Positions 56,810 through 64,000 of a DNA stretch of 64,000 nucleotides are shown here, piece after piece (within the stretch, counting starts at the first letter, position 1; the number at the start of each line of letters is the position of its first letter). The notes beneath the pieces were generated by a model. That model was not told the DNA's origin. It did no database searches and worked only from the letters and a program-made list of their open reading frames with translations. The stretch spans positions 25,520-89,519 of the forward strand of contig CAYNGD010000007.1 of the NCBI GenBank assembly GCA_964396965.1. Direction: 5' to 3'. A program made the position numbers and the translations under genes. Origin of the DNA: JABMRW01 sp964396965. Lineage in GTDB: Bacteria > Chloroflexota > Dehalococcoidia > Dehalococcoidales > BS750m-G39.

Positions 56810-57817
56810 ATGAAAAAACGGCTGTTTCTAGTTCTGATAGTCCTGCTGGCCCTAGTCCCCGTTCTCGGCTGTTCCGCCCCGAAGGAGGCACCGATGGGCA
56901 TGGCGGTGGAGTTTATGGACCACGCCGCCTGCGCCTATGTCAGCCTGGACAAGGGCTGGTTTGAAGAGGCAGGACTTAAACTCAACGCCTATGATTGCTA
57001 TGTCACCGGCATGGCGCTGGCGGCGGCTTTAGCCCGGGGTGATATTCAGGTCGCCTACATCTGCGTGGTGCCGGCGATAAATGCCTACGCCAACGCCGGC
57101 GTTCCCATAAAGATAATAGCCGGAACTCACAGATACGGCTACGGCCTGGTGGTTGACCCGACCAAGATAAAAACGGTCAAGGACTTGGAAAAGCCCGGTA
57201 TCCGCCTTGGCTGTGTCAGGGAAGGCGGCGCCGTTGACGTGCTGATGCATAAGACCATAGATAAATACGGCCTTAATGAAGAAAAGGTGCTGGCCAATGT
57301 CCAGCGAATGAACCCGCCCCAACTGGTGCTGGCTATCCAGATGGGGCAGCTAGACGCCGCCTTTCTCCCCGAGCAGTGGGCTACCATGGCCGAGGAGTCC
57401 GGCTTTAACATGCTTTTGATGAGTCAGAATGTCTGGCCCAACATGCAGGGCAGCGTGCTGGTGGTCAAGCAGAGCCTGATAGACGACCACCCGGAGACCG
57501 TACAGAAGCTGGTGAACGTAACGCAGAAGGCGACGGACTGGATAAACGAACACCCGCAAGAGGCCGCCGGTATTGTGGCCAGCCAGCTTCAGGCCGCTAG
57601 CGGAAAGGTCTTCCCGACCAGCGCAGTAGATGTCACTTCCCAGCTGGAAATCACCCCCGAGGTATTGCTGCGGTCAATGGGCAGGTTGGAATACACCACC
57701 GCTATTGACCCGAAGATGGTTCAGAATACCATAGACTATATCGCCAGCCTCGGCTATATCAAGAGCAGCTTTAAGGCCGAGGATATCCTGGACCTGAGCT
57801 TCTTGGAGGCTCAATAG
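56810..57817 (+). CDS. ABC transporter substrate-binding lipoprotein (NMT1/SsuA-type)
   Basis: 335 residues with AAAGGG upstream. The signal peptide ends in the lipobox VLGC (Cys 21). The rest is a type-II binding protein of the NMT1/NrtA/SsuA family: MAVEFMDHAACAYVSLDKGWFEEAGL split at the middle, ALARGDIQVAYICVVPAINAY, GIRLGCVREGGAVDVLM and WATMAEESGFNMLLMSQN. Ligands in this family include taurine, nitrate, aromatics and thiamine precursors. The ModE-type operator and Mo/W neighbours suggest an oxyanion such as molybdate or tungstate, which would be unusual. Its TAG overlaps the permease GTG by one base. Confidence 0.88.
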   Translation: MKKRLFLVLIVLLALVPVLGCSAPKEAPMGMAVEFMDHAACAYVSLDKGWFEEAGLKLNAYDCYVTGMALAAALARGDIQVAYICVVPAINAYANAGVPIKIIAGTHRYGYGLVVDPTKIKTVKDLEKPGIRLGCVREGGAVDVLMHKTIDKYGLNEEKVLANVQRMNPPQLVLAIQMGQLDAAFLPEQWATMAEESGFNMLLMSQNVWPNMQGSVLVVKQSLIDDHPETVQKLVNVTQKATDWINEHPQEAAGIVASQLQAASGKVFPTSAVDVTSQLEITPEVLLRSMGRLEYTTAIDPKMVQNTIDYIASLGYIKSSFKAEDILDLSFLEAQ

Positions 57818-58572
57818 TGCTCAAAAAGCTCAGGCCGGGGTGGGGACTTCTGCCGGTAGCCGTCTTCCTGGCCGTCTGGGAGCTGGTGGCCAGATTGAAC
57901 CTGGTCCCCGGCGAGCTATCCTTTCCCCCCTTCTCGGCGGTGGTCGTGGAGTTCTACCACCTCGCCGCCAGCGGGGTGCTGGGGGATAATTTTCTGGCCA
58001 GCCTGGTTAGAGTCTTAATCGGCTTCTGCGCTGGCTCCATCGCCGGTATCGCCGTGGGCATGATTATGGGCTGGGTGGAGAATCTCAACAAGGCGCTGCA
58101 CCCCATAGTCAGCCTGTTCTACCCCATCCCCGCCCTGGGCTGGCTGCCCCTGCTCATGCTCTGGATTGGCATCAACGAGATGCTGCCCATCACCATAATC
58201 TTTATCTGCTCCTTTTTCCCCGTCCTCTATAACACCGTCACCGGCATCAGAACCGTGGACAAGGAATACATACAGGTAGCCAGGACGCTGGGGGCCTCCG
58301 ACGCCAGAGTCCTAATCACAGTGGTCATGCCCCTGGCCCTGCCCAATATCTTCACCGGCCTGAGGCTGGAAGCGGGCATGGCCTGGCGGGTGATTATCGC
58401 CGCCGAGATGGTGGCCATACCCACCGGCATTGGCGCCCTGATGATGAGAGCACAGAGCCTCATTCGCATTGACATCATCATCGTCTGCCTGATAGTCTTA
58501 GCGGTGATGTGCCTCGCCTTCGAGGGGTTCTTCCAGTACCTGGAAGCCAAAATAACCACCAGATGGAGATGA
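57817..58572 (+). CDS. ABC transporter permease (SsuC/TauC-type)
   Basis: 251 residues from a GTG. Six membrane segments, with the conserved cytoplasmic loop motif typical of BPD permeases: REY-like EYIQVARTLGASDARVLITVVMPLALPNIF (in two parts) and GLRLEAGMAWRVIIAAEMVAIPTGIGALM. This family usually accompanies NMT1-type binding proteins. It lies between the binding protein and the ATPase, with overlaps of one base on one side and one base gap on the other, so the complex is encoded by a single operon. Confidence 0.91.
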   Translation: MLKKLRPGWGLLPVAVFLAVWELVARLNLVPGELSFPPFSAVVVEFYHLAASGVLGDNFLASLVRVLIGFCAGSIAGIAVGMIMGWVENLNKALHPIVSLFYPIPALGWLPLLMLWIGINEMLPITIIFICSFFPVLYNTVTGIRTVDKEYIQVARTLGASDARVLITVVMPLALPNIFTGLRLEAGMAWRVIIAAEMVAIPTGIGALMMRAQSLIRIDIIIVCLIVLAVMCLAFEGFFQYLEAKITTRWR

Positions 58573-58573
58573 T

Positions 58574-59644
58574 ATGCCTTCTATCGAACTGAAGAATATC
58601 TGCCAGTATATCTGCCGCGATGTTAGCCTGAAGATAGAGGATAAAGAATTAATGGTCCTGCTGGGTCCTAACGGCGCCGGTAAGACTACCATCGTCAGAA
58701 TTATCGCCGGGCTGACCGACTACCAGGGCTCGGTTCTCTTTGACGGGGTAGCGGTGGACAGGTTGCCGGCCAACAAGCGGGAGGTGGGCTACCTCTTTCA
58801 AGACCTAGTCCTGTTTCCTCACCTCGATGTCGCCGCCAATATCGCCTACGGCCTGAGCGCTCGAAAACAGCCACCCCAGCAGATAGAGGCCAGGGTGAAA
58901 AAGCTGCTACAGATGATGAAGATAGAGCACCTGGCCCAGCGCTACCCCAAGCACCTTAGCGGCGGGGAAAAACAGCGGGTGGCCCTGGCCCGGGCACTGG
59001 CGCCGTCGCCCAGGGTGCTGCTGCTGGACGAACCGCTTTCCAGCCTGGACGTACCCACCGCCAAATACCTCAGAACCGAGCTCAGGCAGCTCCAGCAGCG
59101 GCTGGGCATCACCAGCGTCTACGTCACCCACGATTTACAGGAGGCCGAGGAGATGGCCGACCGGGTAGCCTTCCTCCAGAACGGCTGCCTGGAGCAGGTG
59201 GACAGGCCGCAGAGAGTCTTTTTCTACCCCAAGAACGAGAGGGTCTCCGATTTTATCGGGGCTCCCAATATTTTAGACTGCGACTACTGCCACAGCCTGG
59301 GTAGGGGGATGATGGAGGTCGGCTGCGGGGGCCTGTCCATAATCGTCCCCCACGACGGGGAGGCGGTCCACCGCATCGCCCTACTCCCCAGCGACATCCA
59401 TATCTCGGAGAGCCACCCGCCGGGGCCGGAGGTAAACCGTTTCAAGGCGCTGGTCACCAGCATCACCCCCACCGACGAAACAGTCAGGATAGGGCTCAAG
59501 GCAGGAGGGAATAACCTGCTGGCCGGCGTGCCCCACCACATTTTTGAGGACATGAATCTAGCGGTGGGTAAAGAGGTCTTCTTGATACTCAAGCTGCGCC
59601 GGATAAGGGTCTACGAAAACAAGGAAAGCCAGCGGTCAACTTGA
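58574..59644 (+). CDS. ABC transporter ATP-binding protein with C-terminal TOBE-like domain (WtpC/ModC-like)
   Basis: 356 residues. Walker A GPNGAGKTTI, signature HLSGGEKQRVALARALA, Walker B VLLLDEPLSSLD and H-loop VTHDLQEAEEMAD. After residue ~235 there is an extra domain (PNILDCDYCHSLGRGMM, FKALVTSITPTDETVRIGLK, VGKEVFLILKLRRIRVY) that fits the TOBE fold of molybdate/tungstate and sugar-type ATPases. SsuB/TauB partners of NMT1 binding proteins normally lack it. A TOBE domain could bind oxyanion and inhibit transport, as in archaeal ModC. This mix supports a molybdate/tungstate role. Confidence 0.9.
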   Translation: MPSIELKNICQYICRDVSLKIEDKELMVLLGPNGAGKTTIVRIIAGLTDYQGSVLFDGVAVDRLPANKREVGYLFQDLVLFPHLDVAANIAYGLSARKQPPQQIEARVKKLLQMMKIEHLAQRYPKHLSGGEKQRVALARALAPSPRVLLLDEPLSSLDVPTAKYLRTELRQLQQRLGITSVYVTHDLQEAEEMADRVAFLQNGCLEQVDRPQRVFFYPKNERVSDFIGAPNILDCDYCHSLGRGMMEVGCGGLSIIVPHDGEAVHRIALLPSDIHISESHPPGPEVNRFKALVTSITPTDETVRIGLKAGGNNLLAGVPHHIFEDMNLAVGKEVFLILKLRRIRVYENKESQRST

Positions 59645-59794
59645 CGGCATACCACATGTACTGATAAATTAAGATTCGGAAGGCAAGAAACTCTGTCGAT
59701 TGCCGCTAGTTGAAGCACGCACTGGAATACCTCGCTAAAATCCGTCGGAGAAATAGGTCACGGCAAGGCCACTAAGACAAAGGAGACAGAGGAC

Positions 59795-61648
59795 ATGGCG
59801 GGTGCTAAAAAAGTCGGAGGCTACAACAATCGCATCCTGAGGGTCAACCTGACCGACGGCAAGTTCTCCGAAGAAACGCTGAGCGATGAGCTGGTCCACG
59901 ACTATATCGGCGGGCGCGGCTTCGGGGCCAAGCTCCTCTATGACGAATTGAAACCGGGCACCGACCCCCTTGGTGAGCAGAACGAGCTTATCTGCCTGGT
60001 CGGTCCCATGACCGGGACCAGTTCTCAGAGCTTCCACCGCTGGAAGGTCACCTTTAAGTCTCCCCTGACCGGCGGCTACTTTACTTCCTCCGCCGGGGGG
60101 TTTTTCGGCCCCGAGCAGAAAGCCGCCGGATTTGACATCATCATTATCAGCGGAGCAGCCGATAAGCCCGTCTATCTCTGGGTCCACGATGGGAAATACC
60201 AGCTACGAGACGCCAGTTATCTCTGGGGGCTGGACTGCGACGATACCCACACCCTGATTCGCGAGGAGTTGAACGACCCCCGTATCCGGATTGCCTGCAT
60301 CGGGGCCGCCGGAGAAAATGGGGTCAAGTATGCCGGCATATTCACCGACCGGCGCGCCGCCGGCCGGGGCGGCGGGGGCGCCGTTATGGGGGCTAAGAAA
60401 ATCAAGGCAATAGCCATCAGGGGGAGCGGCAAGGTGGCTATAGCTGAACCGGAGGCTTTCCGGCGGGCTGCCCGGGAGCAGATAAAGGTGATGAAAGACA
60501 ATGAGGGCCTGAAAGAATTTTCTGAGACCGGAACCCAGATCGCCGAGTTCACCAATCTGCTGGGTATGTTTCCCACCCGTAATTTCCAGAAAGGCGTCCT
60601 GCCTCACTGGGAGAAGATTGAGGGTTCGGTCTACACCAAGTTTCGGGAGCGCAAGACTGGCTGCTACCGGTGCATGGTCCACTGCGGTAGCCTTGTCAAG
60701 ATGAATACCGGCCGGCATTCCGGGGCCTGGACCGAGGGACCCGAGTACGAAACAATCTGGGCTTTCACCGGCTCTACCGGCAAGGCGGACATCGGCCTGA
60801 CCATTGCCGCCGACAAGTTCTGTGATGACCTTGGCCTGGACACTATCTCCACCGGCAGCTCCATCGGCTTCGCCTACGAGCTATATAACCGGGGAATCAT
60901 TACCAGAGAGGACACCGGCGGCCTGGAGCTGATATACGGCAACGGGGAGCCAGTCCTGGAGATGATCAGACAGATTGCCTACCGAAAGGGCATCGGTGAT
61001 TTGCTGGCCGAAGGCACCCGCGAGGCGGCCAGGCGCATCGGGAAAGGGGCTGAGCAGTATGCCATGCAGGTAAAGGGTTTAGAGATGCCCGCCTACGACC
61101 CACGCGGGGCCAAAGCCCACGGCCTTAACCTGCTCACCAGCAACCTTGGCGCTGACCACAACCTAGGCTACGCCGGCCAGGAGCTCTTCGATATCGCTAT
61201 CCCCAGAGAGGTTGATCGCTTCGAGATAGAGAGCAAAGGCGAGCTGACCAAGTATAACCAAGACCTCACCTCCATGCTGAATACAGGTATCCACTGCGAC
61301 TTCCTGGTCAGCATGTTCGTGACCACGCCTGAGCTTTATGCCAAGCTGCTATCGGCAGTCACGGGCATCAGTGACTTCGCTGACCCGGACTATCTCTGGC
61401 GGGTGGGGGAGCGGATTACCAACCTGGAGCGAATGTTCAATGTACGGGAGGGTTTTGGCCGTAAGGACGATGTCTTCCCCAGGCGTCTCACCAACGAGCC
61501 AATGCCTGCCGGGCCTTCGAAGGGACAGGTGTTCGAGATAGAACCCCTCCTGAAAAGCTACTACCAAGCCAGAGGATGGGATGAGAAGACCGGAATACCC
61601 ACCAGAGCCAAGCTAGACGAGCTGGGGTTGAGCTTTACCCTAAAATAG
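59795..61648 (+). CDS. aor: Aldehyde ferredoxin oxidoreductase family (tungsten) enzyme
   Basis: 617 residues with AAGGAG upstream of the ATG. The N-terminal pterin domain begins GYNNRILRVNLTDGKF and contains DYIGGRGFGAKLLYDEL, TGTSSQSFHRWKVTFKSPLTGGYF split, and RRAAGRGGGGAVMGAKKIKAI. The 4Fe-4S cluster cysteines are in TGCYRCMVHC plus a later one (GIHCDF). The second pterin motif is DDLGLDTIS. AOR enzymes oxidise aldehydes to acids with ferredoxin, in the cytoplasm, using W-bis-pterin. A MoaD-like gene follows after five bases. The exact substrate is not known. Confidence 0.93.
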   Translation: MAGAKKVGGYNNRILRVNLTDGKFSEETLSDELVHDYIGGRGFGAKLLYDELKPGTDPLGEQNELICLVGPMTGTSSQSFHRWKVTFKSPLTGGYFTSSAGGFFGPEQKAAGFDIIIISGAADKPVYLWVHDGKYQLRDASYLWGLDCDDTHTLIREELNDPRIRIACIGAAGENGVKYAGIFTDRRAAGRGGGGAVMGAKKIKAIAIRGSGKVAIAEPEAFRRAAREQIKVMKDNEGLKEFSETGTQIAEFTNLLGMFPTRNFQKGVLPHWEKIEGSVYTKFRERKTGCYRCMVHCGSLVKMNTGRHSGAWTEGPEYETIWAFTGSTGKADIGLTIAADKFCDDLGLDTISTGSSIGFAYELYNRGIITREDTGGLELIYGNGEPVLEMIRQIAYRKGIGDLLAEGTREAARRIGKGAEQYAMQVKGLEMPAYDPRGAKAHGLNLLTSNLGADHNLGYAGQELFDIAIPREVDRFEIESKGELTKYNQDLTSMLNTGIHCDFLVSMFVTTPELYAKLLSAVTGISDFADPDYLWRVGERITNLERMFNVREGFGRKDDVFPRRLTNEPMPAGPSKGQVFEIEPLLKSYYQARGWDEKTGIPTRAKLDELGLSFTLK

Positions 61649-61653
61649 AGACC

Positions 61654-61920
61654 ATGAAAATTGAGCTGCTCCTCTTTGGCAAACTGCGCGAGCTGGCCGT
61701 GCGCCAGCGGGAGGTCTCGATAGCTGACGGCGCCCGGTTCACTGATTTACTTGACTGGCTGGTCAAAGAGTACGGGGCCGGCTTTGGCGAGGAGATAAGC
61801 CACAAAGAACGGTGGCACTTCCTGATAAACGGACGGTACCACAACCCTCTGGACAGCCTGGATTTACCCCTGAAGGACGGGGATGTGGTGGCCATTCTAC
61901 CGCTTTTGGCCGGCGGCTAG
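61654..61920 (+). CDS. MoaD/ThiS-like sulfur-carrier protein
   Basis: 88 residues with a beta-grasp pattern: IELLLFGKLRELAVRQREVS, FTDLLDWLVKEYG, WHFLINGRYH, LPLKDGDVVAILPLLAGG. The C-terminus ends exactly in the GG that must be adenylylated and thiocarboxylated. Cotranscribed with AOR, it may supply dithiolene sulfur for the tungsten pterin. The E1-like gene at 50380-51120 is a candidate activator. Confidence 0.9.
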   Translation: MKIELLLFGKLRELAVRQREVSIADGARFTDLLDWLVKEYGAGFGEEISHKERWHFLINGRYHNPLDSLDLPLKDGDVVAILPLLAGG

Positions 61921-61945
61921 TTTTTAGGGAATCCCAAACAGAAAC

Positions 61946-62017
61946 AGCCAGCGGTCAGATTCGAACTGACGACCGGCGGTTTACGAAACCGCTGCTCTAC
62001 CCCTGAGCTACGCTGGC
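61946..62017 (-). tRNA. tRNA-Thr (anticodon CGU)
   Basis: On the minus strand the acceptor stem GCCAGCG pairs with CGCTGGC perfectly. D-arm: GCTC/GAGC with loop AGGGGTA. Anticodon stem GCGGT/ACCGC with loop TTCGTAA, so the anticodon is CGT (codon ACG, threonine). Variable loop CGGTC. T-arm: GTCAG, loop TTCGAAT, CTGAC. The 3' CCA is not encoded. The discriminator base is U, where many bacteria have A and archaea have U. It lies 26 bases after the MoaD stop, on the other strand. Confidence 0.95.
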
Positions 62018-62056
62018 AGCATTCCAGATTATACTTCAAATCCCGATAAGGGACAA

Positions 62057-62443
62057 TCAGCCCTGCTCGAACTCGTCCCTGGCCATAGACACGAATATCG
62101 TAGCCAGCAGTCCCAGGATGAACGTCCTGAATATGGCTATTATCGAGCCGGCCAGCGCCCAGCCCCACCTCCTCCTCTGCAGGGCGAATACCCCGCCGAT
62201 TATGGGGAATACCGTGGCGGCTATTGAGAGCACCAGGACACCTATCAGTATAGGGACGACCAGGGGCATTATAAAGGGAGCATCTTCAGGAGGAATATAG
62301 TCCATTATAATCGGGCTCAAGCTGCCAACGAAAATAATAGCGACAATAATCCCTATCGCCATCAGTCCGTTTAAAGCCCCGGAAATGATAGTGAGGATGC
62401 CGGCGGTGGTCGACTTCCAGGTCTTTGGTGCCGTGGTTGTCAT
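62057..62443 (-). CDS. Small four-segment membrane protein, unknown function
   Basis: 128 residues from the ATG at 62443, with GAGG(TTG) ribosome-binding site GGAGG six bases upstream; a longer frame to 62557 lacks support. Four hydrophobic segments: TAGILTIISGALNGLMAIGIIVAIIF in two halves, PLVVPILIGVLVLSIAATVFPIIGG and WGWALAGSIIAIFRTFILGLLATIF. It resembles DUF4064-like small membrane proteins common in Chloroflexota and archaea. It is downstream of no other gene and convergent with the tRNA. Confidence 0.7.
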   Translation of the reverse strand: MTTTAPKTWKSTTAGILTIISGALNGLMAIGIIVAIIFVGSLSPIIMDYIPPEDAPFIMPLVVPILIGVLVLSIAATVFPIIGGVFALQRRRWGWALAGSIIAIFRTFILGLLATIFVSMARDEFEQG

Positions 62444-62629
62444 ATCAACCTCCTCAAGCGGGATATTACCAGCTTTAGAGCCAAGTATAGCATAAAAAGG
62501 GGCGATATTCAGGCCTCTTTTCCCCTTCCCCGTTTTATATCCTTTCCCACCCACCACCCTTTAAGGAGCTTTAAAGAGGTCTAACCTCTTTGGGCGGGTG
62601 GGTATGGGAAGAAAAACATCCTATAAAAA

Positions 62630-62658
62630 TTGACGCTAATATAGGGTTATGCTAGTAT
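62630..62658 (+). promoter_or_regulatory. Promoter for a probably leaderless ribF transcript
   Basis: TTGACG (62630-62635), 17-base spacer ending TGC (extended -10), TAGTAT (62653-62658). The expected start of transcription (62665) is two bases before the ATG at 62667, and no ribosome-binding site is visible. Confidence 0.5.
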
Positions 62659-62666
62659 AAAAAGCT

Positions 62667-63599
62667 ATGTCGGTAGAGGAAGAACTGGGCAAATTTTCCC
62701 CGGAAAAGGACACCCTGCTGACCATCGGCGTCTTCGACGGGGTGCACCTCGGCCACAAACACCTTATCTCCAGGCTCAAGGAGCTTGCCCGAAGGCAGGG
62801 TTTCGCCAGCGGGGTGATAACCTTCCCCCAGCACCCCCAGGAGGTGCTCTCGCCCCAGACCGGGCTGCCGTGGCTTACTGGCCTCGAGCTGAGAATCGCC
62901 CTGCTCAAAGACGAGGGCGTCGATATTGTTGTCCCACTCTCCTTTACCCCCCAACTGGCCAGCCTTAGCCCGGAAAAATTTATCAATCTACTGAAAGAAC
63001 ACCTCAGAATGAGAGGTCTGGTGGTCGGGCCCGACTTCGCTTTGGGCAAAAACCGGGAGGGTGATATTGACACCCTGCACCGGCTGGGCAGGGAGATGGG
63101 CTTCAGCGTCACCGTGGTGCCCCCGATGACCATAGACGGCGCGGTGGTCAGCAGCACCGCCATCAGGCAGGCGCTGGCCGACGGCGATATGAAAGAAGCG
63201 CAGAAGCTGCTGGGACGCCCCTTCAGGCTGGAGGGAAGGGTGGTCGGTGGGGATAAGCGAGGCCGGAAGCTGGGCTTCCCCACCGCCAACCTGGAGATAG
63301 CCCCGGGGCAGGCCCTCCCCGCCGGGGGCGTCTACGCCTGCCGGGCTTACATTAACGGCCAGATATACTCCGCCATGACCAATATCGGCAGCCACCCCAC
63401 CTTCGGCGGCAGCCAGAAACTGATCGAGACCTACCTTATTGACTACAAGGGTGACCTCTACGGGCGGAAGCTGGCCCTAGATTTCATCGAGCGCCTCCGC
63501 GACGAGAAGAAGTTCGACACAGCGGAGCAGCTGGAGGAGCAGATGGCCAAGGACGTCAGGCAGGGCCGAGCCATATTAGAAGCCAGAGGTGCAAATTAA
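62667..63599 (+). CDS. ribF: Bifunctional riboflavin kinase / FAD synthetase
   Basis: 310 residues. The N-terminal nucleotidyltransferase domain has IGVFDGVHLGHKHLI (HxGH-type), VITFPQHPQEVL, VGPDFALGKNREGDI and VVSSTAIRQALADGDM. The C-terminal flavokinase domain has RVVGGDKRGRKLGFPTANL, PAGGVYACRAYING and MTNIGSHPTFGG, then IETYLIDYKGDLYG. It makes FMN and FAD in the cytoplasm. tyrS begins three bases after its stop. Confidence 0.96.
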   Translation: MSVEEELGKFSPEKDTLLTIGVFDGVHLGHKHLISRLKELARRQGFASGVITFPQHPQEVLSPQTGLPWLTGLELRIALLKDEGVDIVVPLSFTPQLASLSPEKFINLLKEHLRMRGLVVGPDFALGKNREGDIDTLHRLGREMGFSVTVVPPMTIDGAVVSSTAIRQALADGDMKEAQKLLGRPFRLEGRVVGGDKRGRKLGFPTANLEIAPGQALPAGGVYACRAYINGQIYSAMTNIGSHPTFGGSQKLIETYLIDYKGDLYGRKLALDFIERLRDEKKFDTAEQLEEQMAKDVRQGRAILEARGAN

Positions 63600-63602
63600 G
63601 CC

Positions 63603-64000
63603 ATGACCAAGCCAGACATAGACAACCTGCTGAAGCGGGGGGTGGCCGAAATCATCGTCGAGGAGGAGATGAGAGCGCTCTTGCGCTCAGGGAAAAAGCT
63701 GCGTCTCAAGGAGGGCTTCGACCCCAGCTTCCCCGACATCCACCTGGGCCATATGGTCGCCCTGCGCAAGCTGCGCCAGTTCCAGGAACTCGGACATCAA
63801 ATCGTGCTCATCGTCGCCGACTGGACCGCCCAGATTGGCGACCCCAGCGGAATGTCGGTCACCCGCCCCATGCTGACTTTAGAGCAGGTCAAGGCCAACG
63901 CTGAGACCTACATGCAGCAGTTCTTCAAGGTAGTCGATAAGGAGAAGACCGAAATCAGGTGGCAGAGCGAGTGGTTCGGCAAGTTCGACCTGAGCGATAT
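63603..64000 (+). CDS. tyrS: Tyrosyl-tRNA synthetase (3' truncated by the window end)
   Basis: Starts at the ATG at 63603, four bases after ribF ends, and runs past the window edge; 132 complete codons are visible. The class-I HIGH motif is HLGH in FPDIHLGHMVAL, preceded by KLRLKEGFDPS and followed by LRQFQELGHQIVLIVADWTAQIGDPSG, which is typical of TyrRS. The KMSKS loop is outside. It could also be read as a TyrRS/TrpRS family member, but the pattern fits TyrRS best. Confidence 0.92.
   Translation, partial: MTKPDIDNLLKRGVAEIIVEEEMRALLRSGKKLRLKEGFDPSFPDIHLGHMVALRKLRQFQELGHQIVLIVADWTAQIGDPSGMSVTRPMLTLEQVKANAETYMQQFFKVVDKEKTEIRWQSEWFGKFDLSD

Noticed and set aside
62573..62591. Perfect 7-bp hairpin AAAGAGG/CCTCTTT upstream of ribF considered as a terminator
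   Set aside because: No U run follows on either strand. It may simply lie in the spacer between divergent genes.
1..64000. CRISPR arrays, intact insertion sequences, prophage genes or attachment sites
   Set aside because: No regularly spaced repeats, transposase, integrase or phage structural genes were recognised anywhere.

Overview
The window looks like a stretch of a bacterial chromosome from an anaerobic, probably uncultured Chloroflexota (Dehalococcoidia-like) organism. This is an inference from gene content: a SUMT-HemD fusion next to hemB and hemL, an archaeal-type glutamate synthase split into three polypeptides, an NrpR-type (DUF128) regulator, a tungsten-type aldehyde ferredoxin oxidoreductase, a NuoE/NuoF/HoxU-like diaphorase module, DUF169 and heterodisulfide-reductase-like Fe-S proteins, and many small Fe-S proteins. 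No rRNA, CRISPR array, intact transposase or prophage was seen. One tRNA gene (Thr, CGU) is present. The first ~15 kb is visibly more AT-rich, with longer intergenic gaps and gene remnants; the rest is GC-rich and densely packed.

Layout. 1-3.4 kb: tetrapyrrole genes (cobA-hemD fusion, hemB, hemL). 3.4-18 kb: PEBP-like protein, two ABC-2 export systems, MarR regulator, zinc-ribbon membrane proteins, a CARDB lipoprotein/hydrolase pair, a DUF169/Fe-S/binding-protein group, and gaps holding a kinase remnant, a tRNA-like remnant and a dispersed repeat. 18-27 kb: DUF72, acyl-CoA ligase, enoyl-CoA hydratase, flavodoxin, cation efflux, then a three-gene NADH-oxidising diaphorase operon. 27-29.2 kb: a NarL/DegS-type two-component pair. 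29.2-35.4 kb: an unusual operon of a lysine 2,3-aminomutase, two ATP-grasp ligases, a GNAT, a MarC membrane protein and a GNAT-deacetylase fusion, with a small winged-helix regulator divergent from it. 36-49.5 kb: nitrogen assimilation (NrpR, NAD synthetase, glnA, glnK, amt, an atypical OmpR regulator, split glutamate synthase, hisF, hisH, an FAD oxidoreductase and a 4Fe-4S protein). 49.7-64 kb: cutA, a ThiF-like E1, XdhC and YqeB, a MocA-like protein, a ModE-like regulator, an ABC importer, AOR, MoaD, then ribF and tyrS.

How it works together. In the nitrogen block, Amt brings in ammonium, GlnK senses status, GlnA makes glutamine, and the GltB1/2/3 set with Fe-S and FAD electron carriers makes glutamate; HisF/HisH and NAD synthetase also consume glutamine. 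In the Mo/W block, two matching palindromes upstream of the ModE-like gene and of the ABC importer suggest that one regulon links oxyanion import to pterin cofactor enzymes. The KamA block is the best candidate for an undescribed pathway: the aminomutase keeps every lysine-specific residue, so the operon probably makes beta-lysine and then ligates and acylates it under control of an acylase.
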